Counted from the first letter of the stretch, positions 16,877-29,294 are shown. The stretch: DNA of 56,445 nt from Marinomonas vulgaris (GCF_018145875.1 NZ_JAGSSV010000006.1:1-56445); one strand, 5' to 3'. Notes: a model not told the origin generated them from the letters alone. Numbers and translations: made by a program.

Positions 16877-17926
16877 TTACTCATCTAGCTGAATAACATC
16901 GTCCAACGACAGCCCTTCTTTGTCCATAATGAGGCGCAATTTTCGTAGCGCTTCCACCTGAATTTGACGAACTCGCTCCCTGGTTAAACCGATCTCGGCA
17001 CCCACATGCTCCAATGTGCTGGCTTCGTGGCCCCGCAAGCCAAAGCGTCGTGTAATCACTTCGCACTGCTTTTCACTCAGCTCATTTAGCCACAGCTCGA
17101 TACTTTGCAACACATCGCCTTCTTGGCGGTCGGCTTCTGGCCCTTGATGTAATGTATCCGCTAGAATTTCAACCAGACTCTTATCGTTGTTTTCGCCACC
17201 AAAAGTGGCATCAATCGAGCTGACTTTCTCATTGAGGCTGAGCATTTTTTGCACATCTTCCACGGGACAATCGAGCATGTCAGCAATTTCTTCGGCACTG
17301 GGCTCGTGATCAAGTTTTTGTGTCAATTCACGGGCAGCGCGCAAATACACATTCAATTCTTTCACCACATGGATAGGCAGGCGAATAGTACGAGTTTGAT
17401 TCATTATGGCACGCTCAATGGTTTGACGTATCCACCATGTCGCGTAAGTTGAAAAACGAAAGCCACGTTCTGGATCAAATTTTTCGACCGCACGCATCAA
17501 GCCTAAATTCCCCTCTTCAATTAAATCAAGCAGGGATAAACCACGATTGAGATAACGTCGAGAAATCTTCACCACCAAACGCAAGTTGCTCTCTATCATG
17601 CGTTTACGAGCTTTTTCATCGCCTTTGAGCGCCAGCCGAGCAAAATATACTTCTTCCTCAGCGGTCAATAACGGGGTAAAACCTATTTCACTCAGATACA
17701 TCTGAGTCACATCAAGGGTTCGTCCTGAGTCAGCTTCTGCATAACGAGCGTTCACAGCAGACTCAAAGGGATCGTCATCTACATCATCTAAGCCGTCATC
17801 AGACAACTCGCTGTCTAGGGGGTGATCTTTAGCAGCCTCCTCTTTTTGAGCTTCTATGCTGTCGTTATCCAATGTTCCTACATGAGCTTCGTTCGGTATT
17901 TTATTATTGCTATCTGTCAACTTCAC
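16877..17926 (-). CDS. rpoS: RNA polymerase sigma factor RpoS
   Basis: The stationary-phase and general-stress sigma factor. Region 1.2 ([16 protein letters not shown]), region 2 ([34 protein letters not shown]) and region 4.2 ([18 protein letters not shown]) are complete in 349 residues. The long frame opens with GTG at 17926, but AAGGAGG ends only two bases before it. The TTG at 17918-17920 lies eight bases after that site, so it may be the true start, shortening the protein by two residues. nlpD lies 25 bases upstream, and in relatives the main rpoS promoter is inside nlpD. Confidence 0.95.
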   Translation of the reverse strand: MKLTDSNNKIPNEAHVGTLDNDSIEAQKEEAAKDHPLDSELSDDGLDDVDDDPFESAVNARYAEADSGRTLDVTQMYLSEIGFTPLLTAEEEVYFARLALKGDEKARKRMIESNLRLVVKISRRYLNRGLSLLDLIEEGNLGLMRAVEKFDPERGFRFSTYATWWIRQTIERAIMNQTRTIRLPIHVVKELNVYLRAARELTQKLDHEPSAEEIADMLDCPVEDVQKMLSLNEKVSSIDATFGGENNDKSLVEILADTLHQGPEADRQEGDVLQSIELWLNELSEKQCEVITRRFGLRGHEASTLEHVGAEIGLTRERVRQIQVEALRKLRLIMDKEGLSLDDVIQLDE

Positions 17927-17951
17927 GCCCTCCTTAAACTGCTAATTGTGT

Positions 17952-18827
17952 CTATTGCATTTTTGGTAAAACACTCAACGGATCAATGGGTTGACCATCT
18001 CGTCGCACCTCGAAATGCAACAATGGTCGTTCTTTCCCTTTGCCTCCAATCACCGCCAAAGAATCCCCCACCCGAACCATCTGCTTTTCTTTGACTAAAA
18101 TATTATCGTTGTAAGCATAAGCGCTTAGATATACATCATTGTGCTTGACGATAACAAGGTTCCCATAGCCAATCAGACCATTTCCTGCATACACCACAAT
18201 ACCATCTGCAGCAGCTTTGACCAATTCACCTTCCCCTCCCTTTATGTCGATGCCTTTACTGCTTACTCCAGAATTTGAGAAGCTGCGCGTAACCTTGCCG
18301 TTAACTGGCCATGACCAGTCGCTGGTCATTTTATCACCCAGAACGATAGGCGCTGGCACCTTTTCGTTGGTATGCACAGGAATAGAGGCTTTTTCCGGCG
18401 CTTTGGTCGTTGTCGCTACCGGCGCGGTCGGCGCTTTAGGTCGAGTTGGTACAGGCGATGCGGCTGACGAAGTGTTTGCTGGCACGGCAGGCGTCTCTTT
18501 CACAATTAACGCCGGCGTGCTGGCCGTATTTGATCGAGACGGAGCTGCGCCTTTGAGACGGATTTTTTGATTAGGGTAAATCACATAAGGGGAAGCAATT
18601 CGGTTGGACTGAGCTAACTCACGATAATCTAACCCATAGCGGAAAGCGATAGAGAACAAGGTATCACCTTGCTTAACTCGATAAACGCCAGACGACGGCA
18701 GCGGTGCAACACGGGCACTGTTGCTCGAGTAGGACCCATTGTCCTTGTCAGAGTAATGCAAAATCTCATAAGAACATCCAGACAAAAACAGACACACTAA
18801 CACCAAGCCACAAGCGGGCCGAGTCAA
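17952..18827 (-). CDS. nlpD: murein hydrolase activator NlpD (lipoprotein)
   Basis: An outer-membrane lipoprotein that activates the amidase AmiC for cell separation. The lipobox LSGC puts the lipidated cysteine at residue 18. A LysM domain spans about 49-91 (YRVKQGDTLFSIAFRYG...), followed by a Pro/Ala/Thr-rich linker and a LytM/M23 domain (about 175-290). As usual for NlpD, zinc ligands are missing (KGIDIKG in place of HxGxD), so it activates rather than cuts. The start is TTG (18825-18827); no clear ribosome binding site is seen. The order pcm-DUF368-nlpD-rpoS is the Pseudomonas-like variant of the stress cluster. Confidence 0.92.
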   Translation of the reverse strand: MTRPACGLVLVCLFLSGCSYEILHYSDKDNGSYSSNSARVAPLPSSGVYRVKQGDTLFSIAFRYGLDYRELAQSNRIASPYVIYPNQKIRLKGAAPSRSNTASTPALIVKETPAVPANTSSAASPVPTRPKAPTAPVATTTKAPEKASIPVHTNEKVPAPIVLGDKMTSDWSWPVNGKVTRSFSNSGVSSKGIDIKGGEGELVKAAADGIVVYAGNGLIGYGNLVIVKHNDVYLSAYAYNDNILVKEKQMVRVGDSLAVIGGKGKERPLLHFEVRRDGQPIDPLSVLPKMQ

Positions 18828-18893
18828 AAAAGTGAGTCCGTTTTCTAGTAAGGGACAGCGAAAAATAAACCTTACCCCGTTGTTCTTATTGAG

Positions 18894-19823
18894 TTAATGG
18901 TCAGCATGTACGTTCTTCTGTAGAAAAATACGAGAAATAAGAATAACACTCAAACTGCCAATCAACAGACACACCAAGGGAAAAAATAGATCATTTAGCC
19001 AATAAAAATTCACTTGCTGCCAAGGTAGAATCAAATGCTCTTCCAAAGGCAAAGTTTTGCTACCGACTTGGCTCCAGGTATCCGTTACCTTCCATGGCCA
19101 CACCTTCACCAATGCACCAAGCATGACGCCCGTCAACAAGGCCAGTGTCATTGATCTTGCGTGAGTCAGCAAGTAATTCAGTAACTTGGAAAAACTCAGT
19201 AAACCAACCAAGGCACCAGCGGCAAAAATAGCAATAACCACCAGGTCCAACCCCTTCACCGCGGACAGTACAAAACCGTACATACCCATCATCAAGAGCA
19301 AAAAACTGCCTGATATGCCCGGTAAAATCATTGCACAGATGGCAATCATGCCCGCTAAAAACACCATAAGAGGCGATGTGTTCATCTGCGTTGGCACCAG
19401 CAAAGACAAGCTCGCACCAATAGCCGCTCCCAACAGCATAATCACAGCGTGACGCAACGCAAAGCCTCTGATTTCGGTGATCAAAAAATACGCCGAGGCC
19501 AAAATCAAGCCAAAAAAGAAACTCCACAAATAACTCGGGTAAGTTGCCAATAAGTGCGTAATCAACCCAGCAATCAGGAAAATACTGCTTAAAATTCCCG
19601 CTCCTAAAGGCAACAATAAGGCACCATCAAAATGACGCCATAAGCCTTTTATGTCGCCTTTAAAAAGCATCCCTAAACTGGTTTTATTCACACCACTAAG
19701 CGCGGCGATTAAACGGTCGTACACACCTAAAATAAAGGCGATGGTACCGCCCGATACGCCAGGCACCACATCGGCTACGCCCATTAAAGCGCCACTTAAA
19801 TATATTTTTAGCCAATTAGGCAT
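18894..19823 (-). CDS. DUF368 membrane protein, likely undecaprenyl-phosphate translocase
   Basis: A 309-residue protein with about eight to ten hydrophobic helices. The opening SGALMGVADVVPGVSGGTIAF and the inner repeat MILPGISGSFLLLMMGMY are the DUF368 signatures; the two related loops suggest an inverted-repeat fold. DUF368 members such as PopT of Vibrio cholerae recycle undecaprenyl phosphate across the inner membrane, so a role in cell wall lipid recycling is the best guess. Its start overlaps the pcm stop by eight bases, and it lies upstream of nlpD, another envelope gene. Confidence 0.9.
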   Translation of the reverse strand: MPNWLKIYLSGALMGVADVVPGVSGGTIAFILGVYDRLIAALSGVNKTSLGMLFKGDIKGLWRHFDGALLLPLGAGILSSIFLIAGLITHLLATYPSYLWSFFFGLILASAYFLITEIRGFALRHAVIMLLGAAIGASLSLLVPTQMNTSPLMVFLAGMIAICAMILPGISGSFLLLMMGMYGFVLSAVKGLDLVVIAIFAAGALVGLLSFSKLLNYLLTHARSMTLALLTGVMLGALVKVWPWKVTDTWSQVGSKTLPLEEHLILPWQQVNFYWLNDLFFPLVCLLIGSLSVILISRIFLQKNVHADH

Positions 19824-20481
19824 GTTCTATTCCTTCTAATAACGGCACAAAATTCGCCGCCTCTGTACCTAAACATTGCCAACTGTCACCTTTTTTACGC
19901 CAGCACCCGATATGGGCGCTAGGCTGGTCAATGGGCATAATTAAAATACCGCCTTGCTTTAGACAATCGGTTAAAGCCAAAGGGATTTTACTCGCCATTG
20001 CAGTAATGATCACCGCATCCATCTCTACTTTTTGGGGCCAGCCACTGTGTCCGTCACCAAAAAGATACTCCACATTATTGATTCCCATCGAAGACAAGCG
20101 CACCTTGGCTTTTTCGTAAAGGGGTTGTTGTCGCTCTATGGTGTGCACCTTATTAAAAAAATGCGCCAGAATTCGTGTTTGATACCCCGAACCAGTTCCC
20201 ACCTCCAGCACCCGACCCAATCGAGCATGGGCCAACAACCATTGGGTCATTCTCGCGACAGTCAATGGCTGACTGATGGTTTGGCTCCGACCAATAGGCA
20301 AAGGCGTAGCCGAATAGGCCAAATGAGAGAACGCTGGTTCAACGAACTCGTGCCGAGGAATCGATGCCATCAGCGACAAAAGCCCTTCATGAGTGATGCC
20401 TTTGGCCCTAAGCTGACGCACCATTTCGGCGGCTTTCGGCTCAGTTCGAGTCAGGAGATGATTCAGATCGTTCGGGCTCAT
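19816..20481 (-). CDS. pcm: protein-L-isoaspartate O-methyltransferase
   Basis: Repairs isoaspartyl residues in aged proteins by SAM-dependent methylation. The SAM motif VLEVGTGSGYQTRILA is at about residues 90-105; the substrate loop PLPIGRSQTISQP and motif GDGHSGWP are typical. 221 residues is normal. The ATG overlaps the surE stop as ATGA, and the 3' end overlaps the DUF368 gene, so these genes are translationally coupled. Confidence 0.95.
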   Translation of the reverse strand: MSPNDLNHLLTRTEPKAAEMVRQLRAKGITHEGLLSLMASIPRHEFVEPAFSHLAYSATPLPIGRSQTISQPLTVARMTQWLLAHARLGRVLEVGTGSGYQTRILAHFFNKVHTIERQQPLYEKAKVRLSSMGINNVEYLFGDGHSGWPQKVEMDAVIITAMASKIPLALTDCLKQGGILIMPIDQPSAHIGCWRKKGDSWQCLGTEAANFVPLLEGIEHA

Positions 20482-21224
20482 AAGCTCAGAGTGTCAGTCC
20501 ATTTCTCAAGGGGGGGTTTGGCCTCATAACAGGTCATGTCGGTGTGAATAGGAGTGATGGACACATAGCCATTAGCGATAGCATGAAAATCCGTGCCTTC
20601 TGATCCATCGTTCGCCTCAGATAAGGCGCCAATCCAAAAACTCGGCAAACCTCTAGGGTGCTGAGCCGGAATCGGTGCTTGTGCCTGATGACGATGACCC
20701 AAATGCGTTACCTGAATGCCTTTTAGTTCGTCATAAGGCAAATCAGGCACATTCACATTAAGCAAAATTCCAGCCGGTAAATTCAAGGTGCTTGCCTCTT
20801 TGAGTAACTGCATAACAACCTTTGCGGCGGTATCAAAATGCTGTTTCCCCACCAAGGACACGGCCAACGCAGGGCGCCCCAAATGACGCGCCTCCATGGC
20901 GGCGGCCACCGTACCGGAATAAATCACATCGTCGCCCAAATTGGCGCCGTGATTGATACCAGAAACCACCAGATCCACATCCCCATCGATCATGCCAGCC
21001 AAGACCAAATTGACACAGTCACTGGGCGTGCCATCGACACGATATTGGTTTGCTGAGACTTGCACTGGTTGAATGGGTCGAGACAGGGTAAGCGCATTAC
21101 TCGACGCGCTTTGATTTCTGTCTGGTGCCACGACTAAGGTATCGTATTCTTGCTGTAAAAAACGCGCCAAGGTTTGAATGCCCAATGCATCCAAACCATC
21201 ATCATTGGCGATCAATATTCTCAT
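20478..21224 (-). CDS. surE: 5'/3'-nucleotidase SurE
   Basis: A metal-dependent nucleotidase and exopolyphosphatase of stationary phase. The metal-binding start [16 protein letters not shown] (DD at residues 8-9) shows that the ATG at 21222-21224 is the start; the open frame runs further upstream but that part is inside truD and unlike SurE. SGINHGANLGDDVIYSGTVAAA is the other active-site block. 248 residues is usual. It overlaps truD by 23 bases and pcm by four. Confidence 0.96.
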   Translation of the reverse strand: MRILIANDDGLDALGIQTLARFLQQEYDTLVVAPDRNQSASSNALTLSRPIQPVQVSANQYRVDGTPSDCVNLVLAGMIDGDVDLVVSGINHGANLGDDVIYSGTVAAAMEARHLGRPALAVSLVGKQHFDTAAKVVMQLLKEASTLNLPAGILLNVNVPDLPYDELKGIQVTHLGHRHQAQAPIPAQHPRGLPSFWIGALSEANDGSEGTDFHAIANGYVSITPIHTDMTCYEAKPPLEKWTDTLSL

Positions 21225-22305
21225 GGTACATCTCTGCTGATTTGTCCGTAAAATCCACCATTTCGCGCAATAGGCTTGTCGCAAAACAGCCTTTTGGTAG
21301 GGAGAACTCCACAATTAATTGCGTATTGTTCGTGCTGTCTGTCTTGTTGGATAGCAATTCCCAGGCCATATTCATGGGCACAAGGCGCGCCAATCGGCTG
21401 TCTCGTGATAGATCAAAAGTAAGTAAACCCTCGATCAAATCGGTGCTCTGTGCCAAAGAGCTTTTGATCGCCGCTTCACGCTGAGCACCGGTTCCGGCTT
21501 CCCATCCCTCGCTGACCATAGGCAACACAGGACTGATCTCGCCTTGTAAGACTTTACGATGCATTAACGCACCCACTTCTTTGACGCGAAACTGTTCGTC
21601 GTGAGATTGGAATTGAGCAATATCGCCATCGCACAAACGCATCCACATGCCATTTTCCACCTGGTCACTGAGCGCTTCGTTAAAGCACCAAGAGCGAATA
21701 GCAGACAGCCAGAAAGACTCGGTTTTGGATAATTTGCGGCGACTTTGCCGCCCGTTAAGTACTAACTCCTTGCCGTTGTGCAAATTATTACCGTTTATAC
21801 CAAACCGCTGAGGACCATAATAATTAGGCACACCTGCTTGTTTGATAAGCTGCAAGCGCGCTTCTAATTCTTCTAAATCGCCTTCAACCGAACGCAAGCG
21901 AATCACGAAACGATTGGCCAAATGTGTGCCCGTGCGCAATTTTTTTGAATGACGCAACTGGGCAATTACACGAACACTTTCTGGTGCACGAAACGCTTCT
22001 TGAATGCTAGACAAGTTAGGTTGCTTGTTTAACACATGCAGACAAAACCATTGTCGGGTGCAAGCATGACGATCTTTCACCCCGCTGTAAGTCACTTTAT
22101 TGGCCGCAATCCCAGCCAATTGCGCCAAACGCTTAGCAAGAAAATCGGTGTTCACGCCTTCTTTTTCGATGAACACAAAGCAAAATTCGCCTTTGTCATC
22201 GGGTTCAAAACCCAACTGCTCTTCCACATAAAAATCTTGTACGTGGGTTTTCAAATCGGCGGTCACTGTCGGCTTTGACCAGGCATAGCGCCATTGTGTG
22301 TTCAT
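21202..22305 (-). CDS. truD: tRNA pseudouridine(13) synthase
   Basis: Makes pseudouridine 13 in tRNA. The catalytic aspartate lies in [15 protein letters not shown] (GxKD motif). The inserted TRUD domain shows FVIRLR and NYYGPQRFG. 367 residues fits. Its ATG overlaps the ispF stop (ATGA), and its end overlaps surE by 23 bases, as in the widespread ispD-ispF-truD-surE order. Confidence 0.96.
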   Translation of the reverse strand: MNTQWRYAWSKPTVTADLKTHVQDFYVEEQLGFEPDDKGEFCFVFIEKEGVNTDFLAKRLAQLAGIAANKVTYSGVKDRHACTRQWFCLHVLNKQPNLSSIQEAFRAPESVRVIAQLRHSKKLRTGTHLANRFVIRLRSVEGDLEELEARLQLIKQAGVPNYYGPQRFGINGNNLHNGKELVLNGRQSRRKLSKTESFWLSAIRSWCFNEALSDQVENGMWMRLCDGDIAQFQSHDEQFRVKEVGALMHRKVLQGEISPVLPMVSEGWEAGTGAQREAAIKSSLAQSTDLIEGLLTFDLSRDSRLARLVPMNMAWELLSNKTDSTNNTQLIVEFSLPKGCFATSLLREMVDFTDKSAEMYHENIDRQ

Positions 22306-22793
22306 AGTGTTCCTTGTTGATAAATCAGCGCCACTGCCTCAACAGCAATGCCCTCTTTGCGTCCGACAAAGCCCAGCTTTTCGGTCGTCGTGGCTTTGAC
22401 GTTAACCGCCTCAATCGCAATAGACAAGTCAGCGGCAATGTTGGCGCGCATGGCGTCCACATGAGGGCGCATTTTAGGCGCTTCGGCGAGAATCGTCACG
22501 TCCACATTGCCAACCAAAAAACCAAGAGATTGCACTTCTTGATAGGCTCGACGCAACAAAAGACGACTGTCGGCCCCTGCAAACTCGGCGTCGGTGTCGG
22601 GAAAATGTTTACCTATGTCGCCCAAGGCCGCGGCGCCCAACAGTGCATCGGTCAAAGCATGTAAGGCCACATCGCCATCGGAGTGGGCAACTAAACCTTG
22701 AGAATAGGGAATGCTCACGCCACCTAATACAATGTGGTCGCCGTCGCCAAATTTGTGAACATCAAAACCGTGGCCAATACGAAATGGCAGCAT
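22302..22793 (-). CDS. ispF: 2-C-methyl-D-erythritol 2,4-cyclodiphosphate synthase
   Basis: A trimeric zinc enzyme of the MEP isoprenoid pathway that closes the cyclodiphosphate ring. Metal ligands are in the start [11 protein letters not shown] (D and H of DVH) and in [21 protein letters not shown]. The end carries the [21 protein letters not shown] motif. AGGAG lies eight bases before the ATG. It is 16 bases downstream of ispD, the earlier step of the same pathway. Confidence 0.97.
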   Translation of the reverse strand: MLPFRIGHGFDVHKFGDGDHIVLGGVSIPYSQGLVAHSDGDVALHALTDALLGAAALGDIGKHFPDTDAEFAGADSRLLLRRAYQEVQSLGFLVGNVDVTILAEAPKMRPHVDAMRANIAADLSIAIEAVNVKATTTEKLGFVGRKEGIAVEAVALIYQQGTL

Positions 22794-22809
22794 TACGACT
22801 ACTCCTACA

Positions 22810-23574
22810 TTATGAATGGCACTCGCCAGTGTCAGAAAGGTGTTTCTTTAAAGGGTCACACGAAGAATAACGGTGACTGGATAAATATGACCAGAGGGCT
22901 TCTGCGATGAGCAGATCTTCTGGCAAGGTTACTTTAATATTACTGCTTTCGCCCATCACCAAGGCCGGTTGCCAACCTACAAATTCCATGGCCGAACACT
23001 CATCGGTAATAGCAACACCTTTTTCATGAGCTTGCTCTAACGCGCTCAACAAAGCCTGTGCAGGGAACTTTTGCGGCGTCTGCGCAAGCCATATTTCATT
23101 GCGGTCTAGGGTGGTTTTCACCGATGCACGCGCGCTCATTTGTTGTTTGACCGTGTCTTTTGCTGGCATGGCCAAAATGGCACCCTGTTCCGAGGAATAA
23201 GACATGATACGCTCAAGCGCTGCATGAGTTAATAAAGGTCGCGCCGCATCGTGAACCAAAACAGGCATAGTGGCCATATCGTCGATCAAAGTCGATAAAT
23301 AGTGCAAGCCTAGTTGTACCGTATCGCTACGCTCTTTACCGCCGACAAAACGATGTACTTTAGGATGACTCGTCCATCGGGATTGAGCCCAATACCCATC
23401 TTCTGCGCTAATACCAACCAACACGCCTTTAACTAAAGGATGAGAAGCAAAAATACCAATAGTACGATCTAATATAGTCTCGCCGTCAAGTTGCAAATAT
23501 TGCTTAGGACAAGCAGCCTGCATACGTTGGCCTATCCCAGCAGCGGGAATAATCACCCACATTGATGGCGTCAT
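22810..23574 (-). CDS. ispD: 2-C-methyl-D-erythritol 4-phosphate cytidylyltransferase
   Basis: Transfers CMP from CTP to MEP in the isoprenoid pathway. The nucleotide loop is [36 protein letters not shown] and [13 protein letters not shown] follow as expected. At 254 residues it is about 20 longer than common IspD, the extra residues forming a polar, Ser/His-rich C-terminal tail (after YLSSHRYSS) that looks unconserved. Its ATG overlaps the ftsB stop by four bases. Confidence 0.95.
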   Translation of the reverse strand: MTPSMWVIIPAAGIGQRMQAACPKQYLQLDGETILDRTIGIFASHPLVKGVLVGISAEDGYWAQSRWTSHPKVHRFVGGKERSDTVQLGLHYLSTLIDDMATMPVLVHDAARPLLTHAALERIMSYSSEQGAILAMPAKDTVKQQMSARASVKTTLDRNEIWLAQTPQKFPAQALLSALEQAHEKGVAITDECSAMEFVGWQPALVMGESSNIKVTLPEDLLIAEALWSYLSSHRYSSCDPLKKHLSDTGECHS

Positions 23575-23849
23575 TTCTTGTTCACCATACGATAAAACAC
23601 CTCACCCTCTTTGATATATTGCAGTTCGCTGCGAACTCGCTCTTCTACAGCTTCTTCACCCTGACGAAGGTCATCTACTTGCGCCCTCAATGCTTGATTG
23701 CGGTGTTTTAAACGTAAATTAATACGCTCCTGATAAGCAATTTGTTTCGCCAGCTCTTCTTGTCGCTTAATACCCTGATCACCGAAGTACAAGTGATACG
23801 ATTGATAGCCAATGGCACAAACAAACACAACTAATAACAAGCGCGCCAT
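23571..23849 (-). CDS. ftsB: cell division protein FtsB
   Basis: A bitopic divisome protein that forms the FtsQLB complex. A single N-terminal transmembrane helix (LLLVVFVCAIGYQSYHLYFG) is followed by a periplasmic coiled coil (about residues 25-65) and the YIKEGEVFYRMV end. The frame has an earlier ATG at 23864, but GAGGG lies just ahead of the second ATG (23849), giving MARLLLVV and 92 residues, like known FtsB. It is the first gene after the eno terminator. Confidence 0.93.
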   Translation of the reverse strand: MARLLLVVFVCAIGYQSYHLYFGDQGIKRQEELAKQIAYQERINLRLKHRNQALRAQVDDLRQGEEAVEERVRSELQYIKEGEVFYRMVNKK

Positions 23850-23933
23850 AACACCCTCGATCATTTAATAAAAACCCAATATTGTCTAAAGGCTAGGGCT
23901 TTTATTATTAAAGAAATAGACTGAAAAAAACAT

Positions 23934-23964
23934 AAAAAAAGGGAGAACTAAGTTCTCCCTTTTT
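23934..23964 (-). terminator. eno terminator
   Basis: Stem GGGAGAA-ctaag-TTCTCCC flanked by A's and T's; on the minus strand it is followed by seven U's, 16 bases after the eno stop. Confidence 0.88.
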
Positions 23965-23979
23965 CAGATCGAAGCAAGA

Positions 23980-25308
<1,329 letters not shown>

Positions 25309-25309
25309 T

Positions 25310-25329
25310 CACAAACACTGTTGTTTGTG
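25310..25329 (-). other. weak hairpin between pyrG and eno
   Basis: Seven-base arms CACAAAC / GTTTGTG with a six-base loop, between the pyrG stop and the eno start. No U-run follows, so it may be an intercistronic stabilising stem or chance. Confidence 0.3.
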
Positions 25330-25333
25330 CTAA

Positions 25334-26974
<1,641 letters not shown>

Positions 26975-27036
26975 TTAACCCGCCTTAAAATAGAAAAATA
27001 TGAGATTTGATGACACAGAAAAATGCGCCTTCAGGA

Positions 27037-27074
27037 CGGGGGGAAATAATAGCATCGCAGGCACTTTCACTCAA
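27037..27074 (-). promoter_or_regulatory. pyrG promoter with C-run start region
   Basis: On the minus strand TTGAGT (27069-27074) and TATTAT (27046-27051) are exactly 17 bases apart, a good sigma-70 promoter. The bases after the -10 read T1 T2 C3 to C8 G9 (27045 down to 27037), so initiation would fall in a run of six C's next to a G. The leader to the pyrG ATG would be about 70 bases. The nucleotide-sensing role is inference. Confidence 0.6.
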
Positions 27075-27162
27075 TGTAAAACACAGTTGTTTTATATTGA
27101 CCTGGCGAACCAAGCGACAACCTCACACTCCCCCAAAGTACGCGTAGAGCATTTACAATAGA

Positions 27163-27594
27163 TCAGTGACCACCAGTACCATTCAATACATAATCAGGCA
27201 GGTCTTCTTCTTTTGGAATGGGCATCGGCGAGCCGTTGTCATCAATAGCAACAAACTTAAAGACACCCTGAGTGACTTTTTCACGCTGTCCGATTCGACC
27301 ACGACGCACCCAAGCCTCTACCATGATGTTCATGGAAGTACGACCAACCGACTCCACACTGGTATAAACCCCTAATATATCACCGACTTTAACAGGGCGA
27401 ATAAAGCTCATGCTGTCTAATGCCACGGTCACAACGCGTGATTGCGCTCGCTGTCCGGCACAAATACCTGCGGCGATGTCCATTTGAGACACCACCCAAC
27501 CACCAAAAATATCGCCTGCGGGGTTAGTGTCTCCCGGCATAGCAACTGTTCTCGTAGTAAGTCGCCCTTTTGCCTGCTGTTCAGACCCTGACAT
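27163..27594 (-). CDS. yciA: acyl-CoA thioesterase, YciA type
   Basis: A single-hotdog thioesterase that hydrolyses a broad range of acyl-CoAs. The start TTRTVAMPGDTNPAGDIFGGWVVSQMD contains the NPAGDIFGG active-site block with the catalytic Asp. 143 residues matches YciA. It has its own short leader after a lipoprotein gene in the same direction (86-base gap). Confidence 0.92.
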   Translation of the reverse strand: MSGSEQQAKGRLTTRTVAMPGDTNPAGDIFGGWVVSQMDIAAGICAGQRAQSRVVTVALDSMSFIRPVKVGDILGVYTSVESVGRTSMNIMVEAWVRRGRIGQREKVTQGVFKFVAIDDNGSPMPIPKEEDLPDYVLNGTGGH

Positions 27595-27680
27595 AGTTCT
27601 CTCTCATTGATTGTGTTAGTTTTTTCTGAAAATACCTAGGCAGAAAATATTAACACAGGACAAGGAAAAGGCTCACCTTC

Positions 27681-28115
27681 TTATTGCTCAATATTGGCGT
27701 CGTAATGAATTGCTGTGCCTTTGGCTTGTGCTGTCGGAAATGAAAAGCTCGAACCAATACCTGCTCCTACGCCACTGTTGCTGCCAACGGAAACGCCAAC
27801 ACCGGTTCCTAAGCGACGAAATGATAATTGCGTTACATCGTCTACAATCATGCCATTTGCACCGATTTTAGCCGCTTGCTCCTTCATTTCACGCAGCGCT
27901 TTCTCTCTTCTTGTTTCTTCAGTAAAACCATTGTCACTCGAAGCACTGACCGTTCCGACAACCACATACTCAAAAGCCGGCGGCTCATTAAAGATTCTGA
28001 CTTGATCCGCGTCGATTTCTGGCAAAACTTGCCCTGTCACCACATACGTCCCTGAGGAACAAGCGAGCAGGCACATTGATAAAGCCCCTATACACACAGA
28101 TTGAAACATTGTCAT
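27681..28115 (-). CDS. putative lipoprotein of unknown function
   Basis: A 144-residue secreted protein. The signal peptide ends in the lipobox LLAC with lipidated C19, and no Asp follows the cysteine, suggesting an outer-membrane destination. The middle (FNEPPAFEYVVVGTVSAS...REKALREMKEQAAKIGANGMIVDDV) resembles small envelope-stress lipoproteins in which a residue-rich helix precedes a beta strand. The end is Gly/Ser-rich (about 105-128). I cannot give it a function. It is divergent from the LysR gene at 28281. Confidence 0.8.
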   Translation of the reverse strand: MTMFQSVCIGALSMCLLACSSGTYVVTGQVLPEIDADQVRIFNEPPAFEYVVVGTVSASSDNGFTEETRREKALREMKEQAAKIGANGMIVDDVTQLSFRRLGTGVGVSVGSNSGVGAGIGSSFSFPTAQAKGTAIHYDANIEQ

Positions 28116-28170
28116 TATTCATCCCTCCAAGTACAAAGACCGCATTAGACTGGTTACCACATTGATGACG

Positions 28171-28207
28171 CCTAAGACGTTTATGAAAACACCTTAGACG
28201 TTTTTAT
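28171..28207. repeat. short direct repeats between divergent genes
   Basis: CCTAAGACGTTTAT (28171-28184) and CCTTAGACGTTTTTAT (28192-28207) repeat in the same orientation with 21 bases between equivalent positions, two helical turns. A shorter related TTAGAC lies at 28145-28150. They sit between the lipoprotein gene and the LysR gene and could be regulator half-sites; this is inference. Confidence 0.4.
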
Positions 28208-28280
28208 TACTTCTTGCCAAGCGCGAAGCAAAATAGAATAGCACTACTCATCGCAACAAAAACAAGGCTACAATACCTAT

Positions 28281-29183
28281 ATGAGAATAACACTTAGACA
28301 ATTACAAATATTTGAAGCCGTTGTACACACGGGCTCAGTGACGGCCGCCGCCGAAATGGTGTCTATTAGTCAACCCGCTGCCAGTCAAGCATTGCGAGAA
28401 CTCGAAGCCTTGCTAGGTCGACCCTTGTTTCGTCGTCATGGTAAGCGCTTACAGATCACCCCTCAAGCCAGACATCTTCTACCTCAAGCTCGCGCTGTCC
28501 TCAGTCAAATTGAGCAAATAGAAAGTATGGGCAGCGGGGACGAGTTAAGCGGTTCTTTGCACCTTGCTGCCAGCGTCAGTGTGGGAAATTACTTACTTCC
28601 AAAACAAATGTCTTTGTTTAAGCGCCAGCACCCAAACATTCGTTTTAATTTGGAAATTGGCAACACGCAAAGTGTTATTCAACAACTGCTTACCGGCAAA
28701 GCGGAAGTGGGTTTTATCGAAGGCTATTGCCAGCATGCCGAACTGATGACCCAAGTATGGCTAAAAGATGAACTGGTCGTGTTTGGCTCGGTGGAGGAAG
28801 ACCGTAAGACGGAACTTTCTTGGGAAGATTTACAGGCTGCTAATTGGATTATGCGTGAAACAGGTTCAGGCACGCGAACTATTTTAGAGCAAGCCACCGC
28901 CGCGCACATATCTCAACTCAATGTTGTGCTGTCTCTTGCACACATGGAAGCCGTTAAACAAGCGGTTATTCATCAAATGGGCTTGGGTTGCTTATCTCGT
29001 ATGGCGATTTCTCAAGAATTAAACGCGGGATTGATTCGTCTTTATCAGACTCCACTTGCGCTGAATCGAAACTTATTGATCGTCACCCCAAAAAATACGG
29101 CCTTAACGCAAAATGCTCAGCGGTTTATTGATCAATGCTGCCAGATTTCCGAATCAGAGGAAAATGAACAACCATCGAAATAA
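28281..29183 (+). CDS. LysR family transcriptional regulator (YeiE/CysL-like)
   Basis: A 300-residue LysR regulator with the helix-turn-helix at about 18-40 (GSVTAAAEMVSISQPAASQALRELE) and an effector domain (GSLHLAASVSVGNYLLP..., ETGSGTRTILE). The ETGSGTR block and overall look resemble the YeiE/CysL/CbbR branch, where sulfite or sugar-phosphate ligands are known, but the ligand here is unknown. There is no ribosome binding site; a TACAAT -10-like box ends six bases before the ATG, so the message might be leaderless. Confidence 0.9.
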   Translation: MRITLRQLQIFEAVVHTGSVTAAAEMVSISQPAASQALRELEALLGRPLFRRHGKRLQITPQARHLLPQARAVLSQIEQIESMGSGDELSGSLHLAASVSVGNYLLPKQMSLFKRQHPNIRFNLEIGNTQSVIQQLLTGKAEVGFIEGYCQHAELMTQVWLKDELVVFGSVEEDRKTELSWEDLQAANWIMRETGSGTRTILEQATAAHISQLNVVLSLAHMEAVKQAVIHQMGLGCLSRMAISQELNAGLIRLYQTPLALNRNLLIVTPKNTALTQNAQRFIDQCCQISESEENEQPSK

Positions 29184-29246
29184 ACAGCATCACATAACTT
29201 GCGTAAAAAGCGCTCTGTCCTTTAAATTATCATAATTTTACGGTTG

Positions 29247-29294
29247 CAGTTTATATCAGGCCCAATACAATGAATTCATACAACCTATAAACTG
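29247..29294. promoter_or_regulatory. inverted repeat before a LysR gene
   Basis: Nine-base arms CAGTTTATA (29247-29255) and TATAAACTG (29286-29294) separated by 30 bases, just before the start of the LysR gene at 29314. An extra GGTTG / CAACC pair flanks the left side of each arm. This may be a regulator operator; the pairing is too short to be certain. Confidence 0.35.

Noticed and set aside
19060..19527. 155-codon frame inside the DUF368 gene on the same strand
   Set aside because: It lies in another frame of a clear membrane protein gene and its residue make-up (rich in Cys, Trp, Gly) looks like out-of-frame translation.
29242..29294. H-type pseudoknot before a LysR gene
   Set aside because: The connecting loops would be zero bases long, which cannot span a 9-bp stem; mutually exclusive pairing or protein half-sites are more likely.
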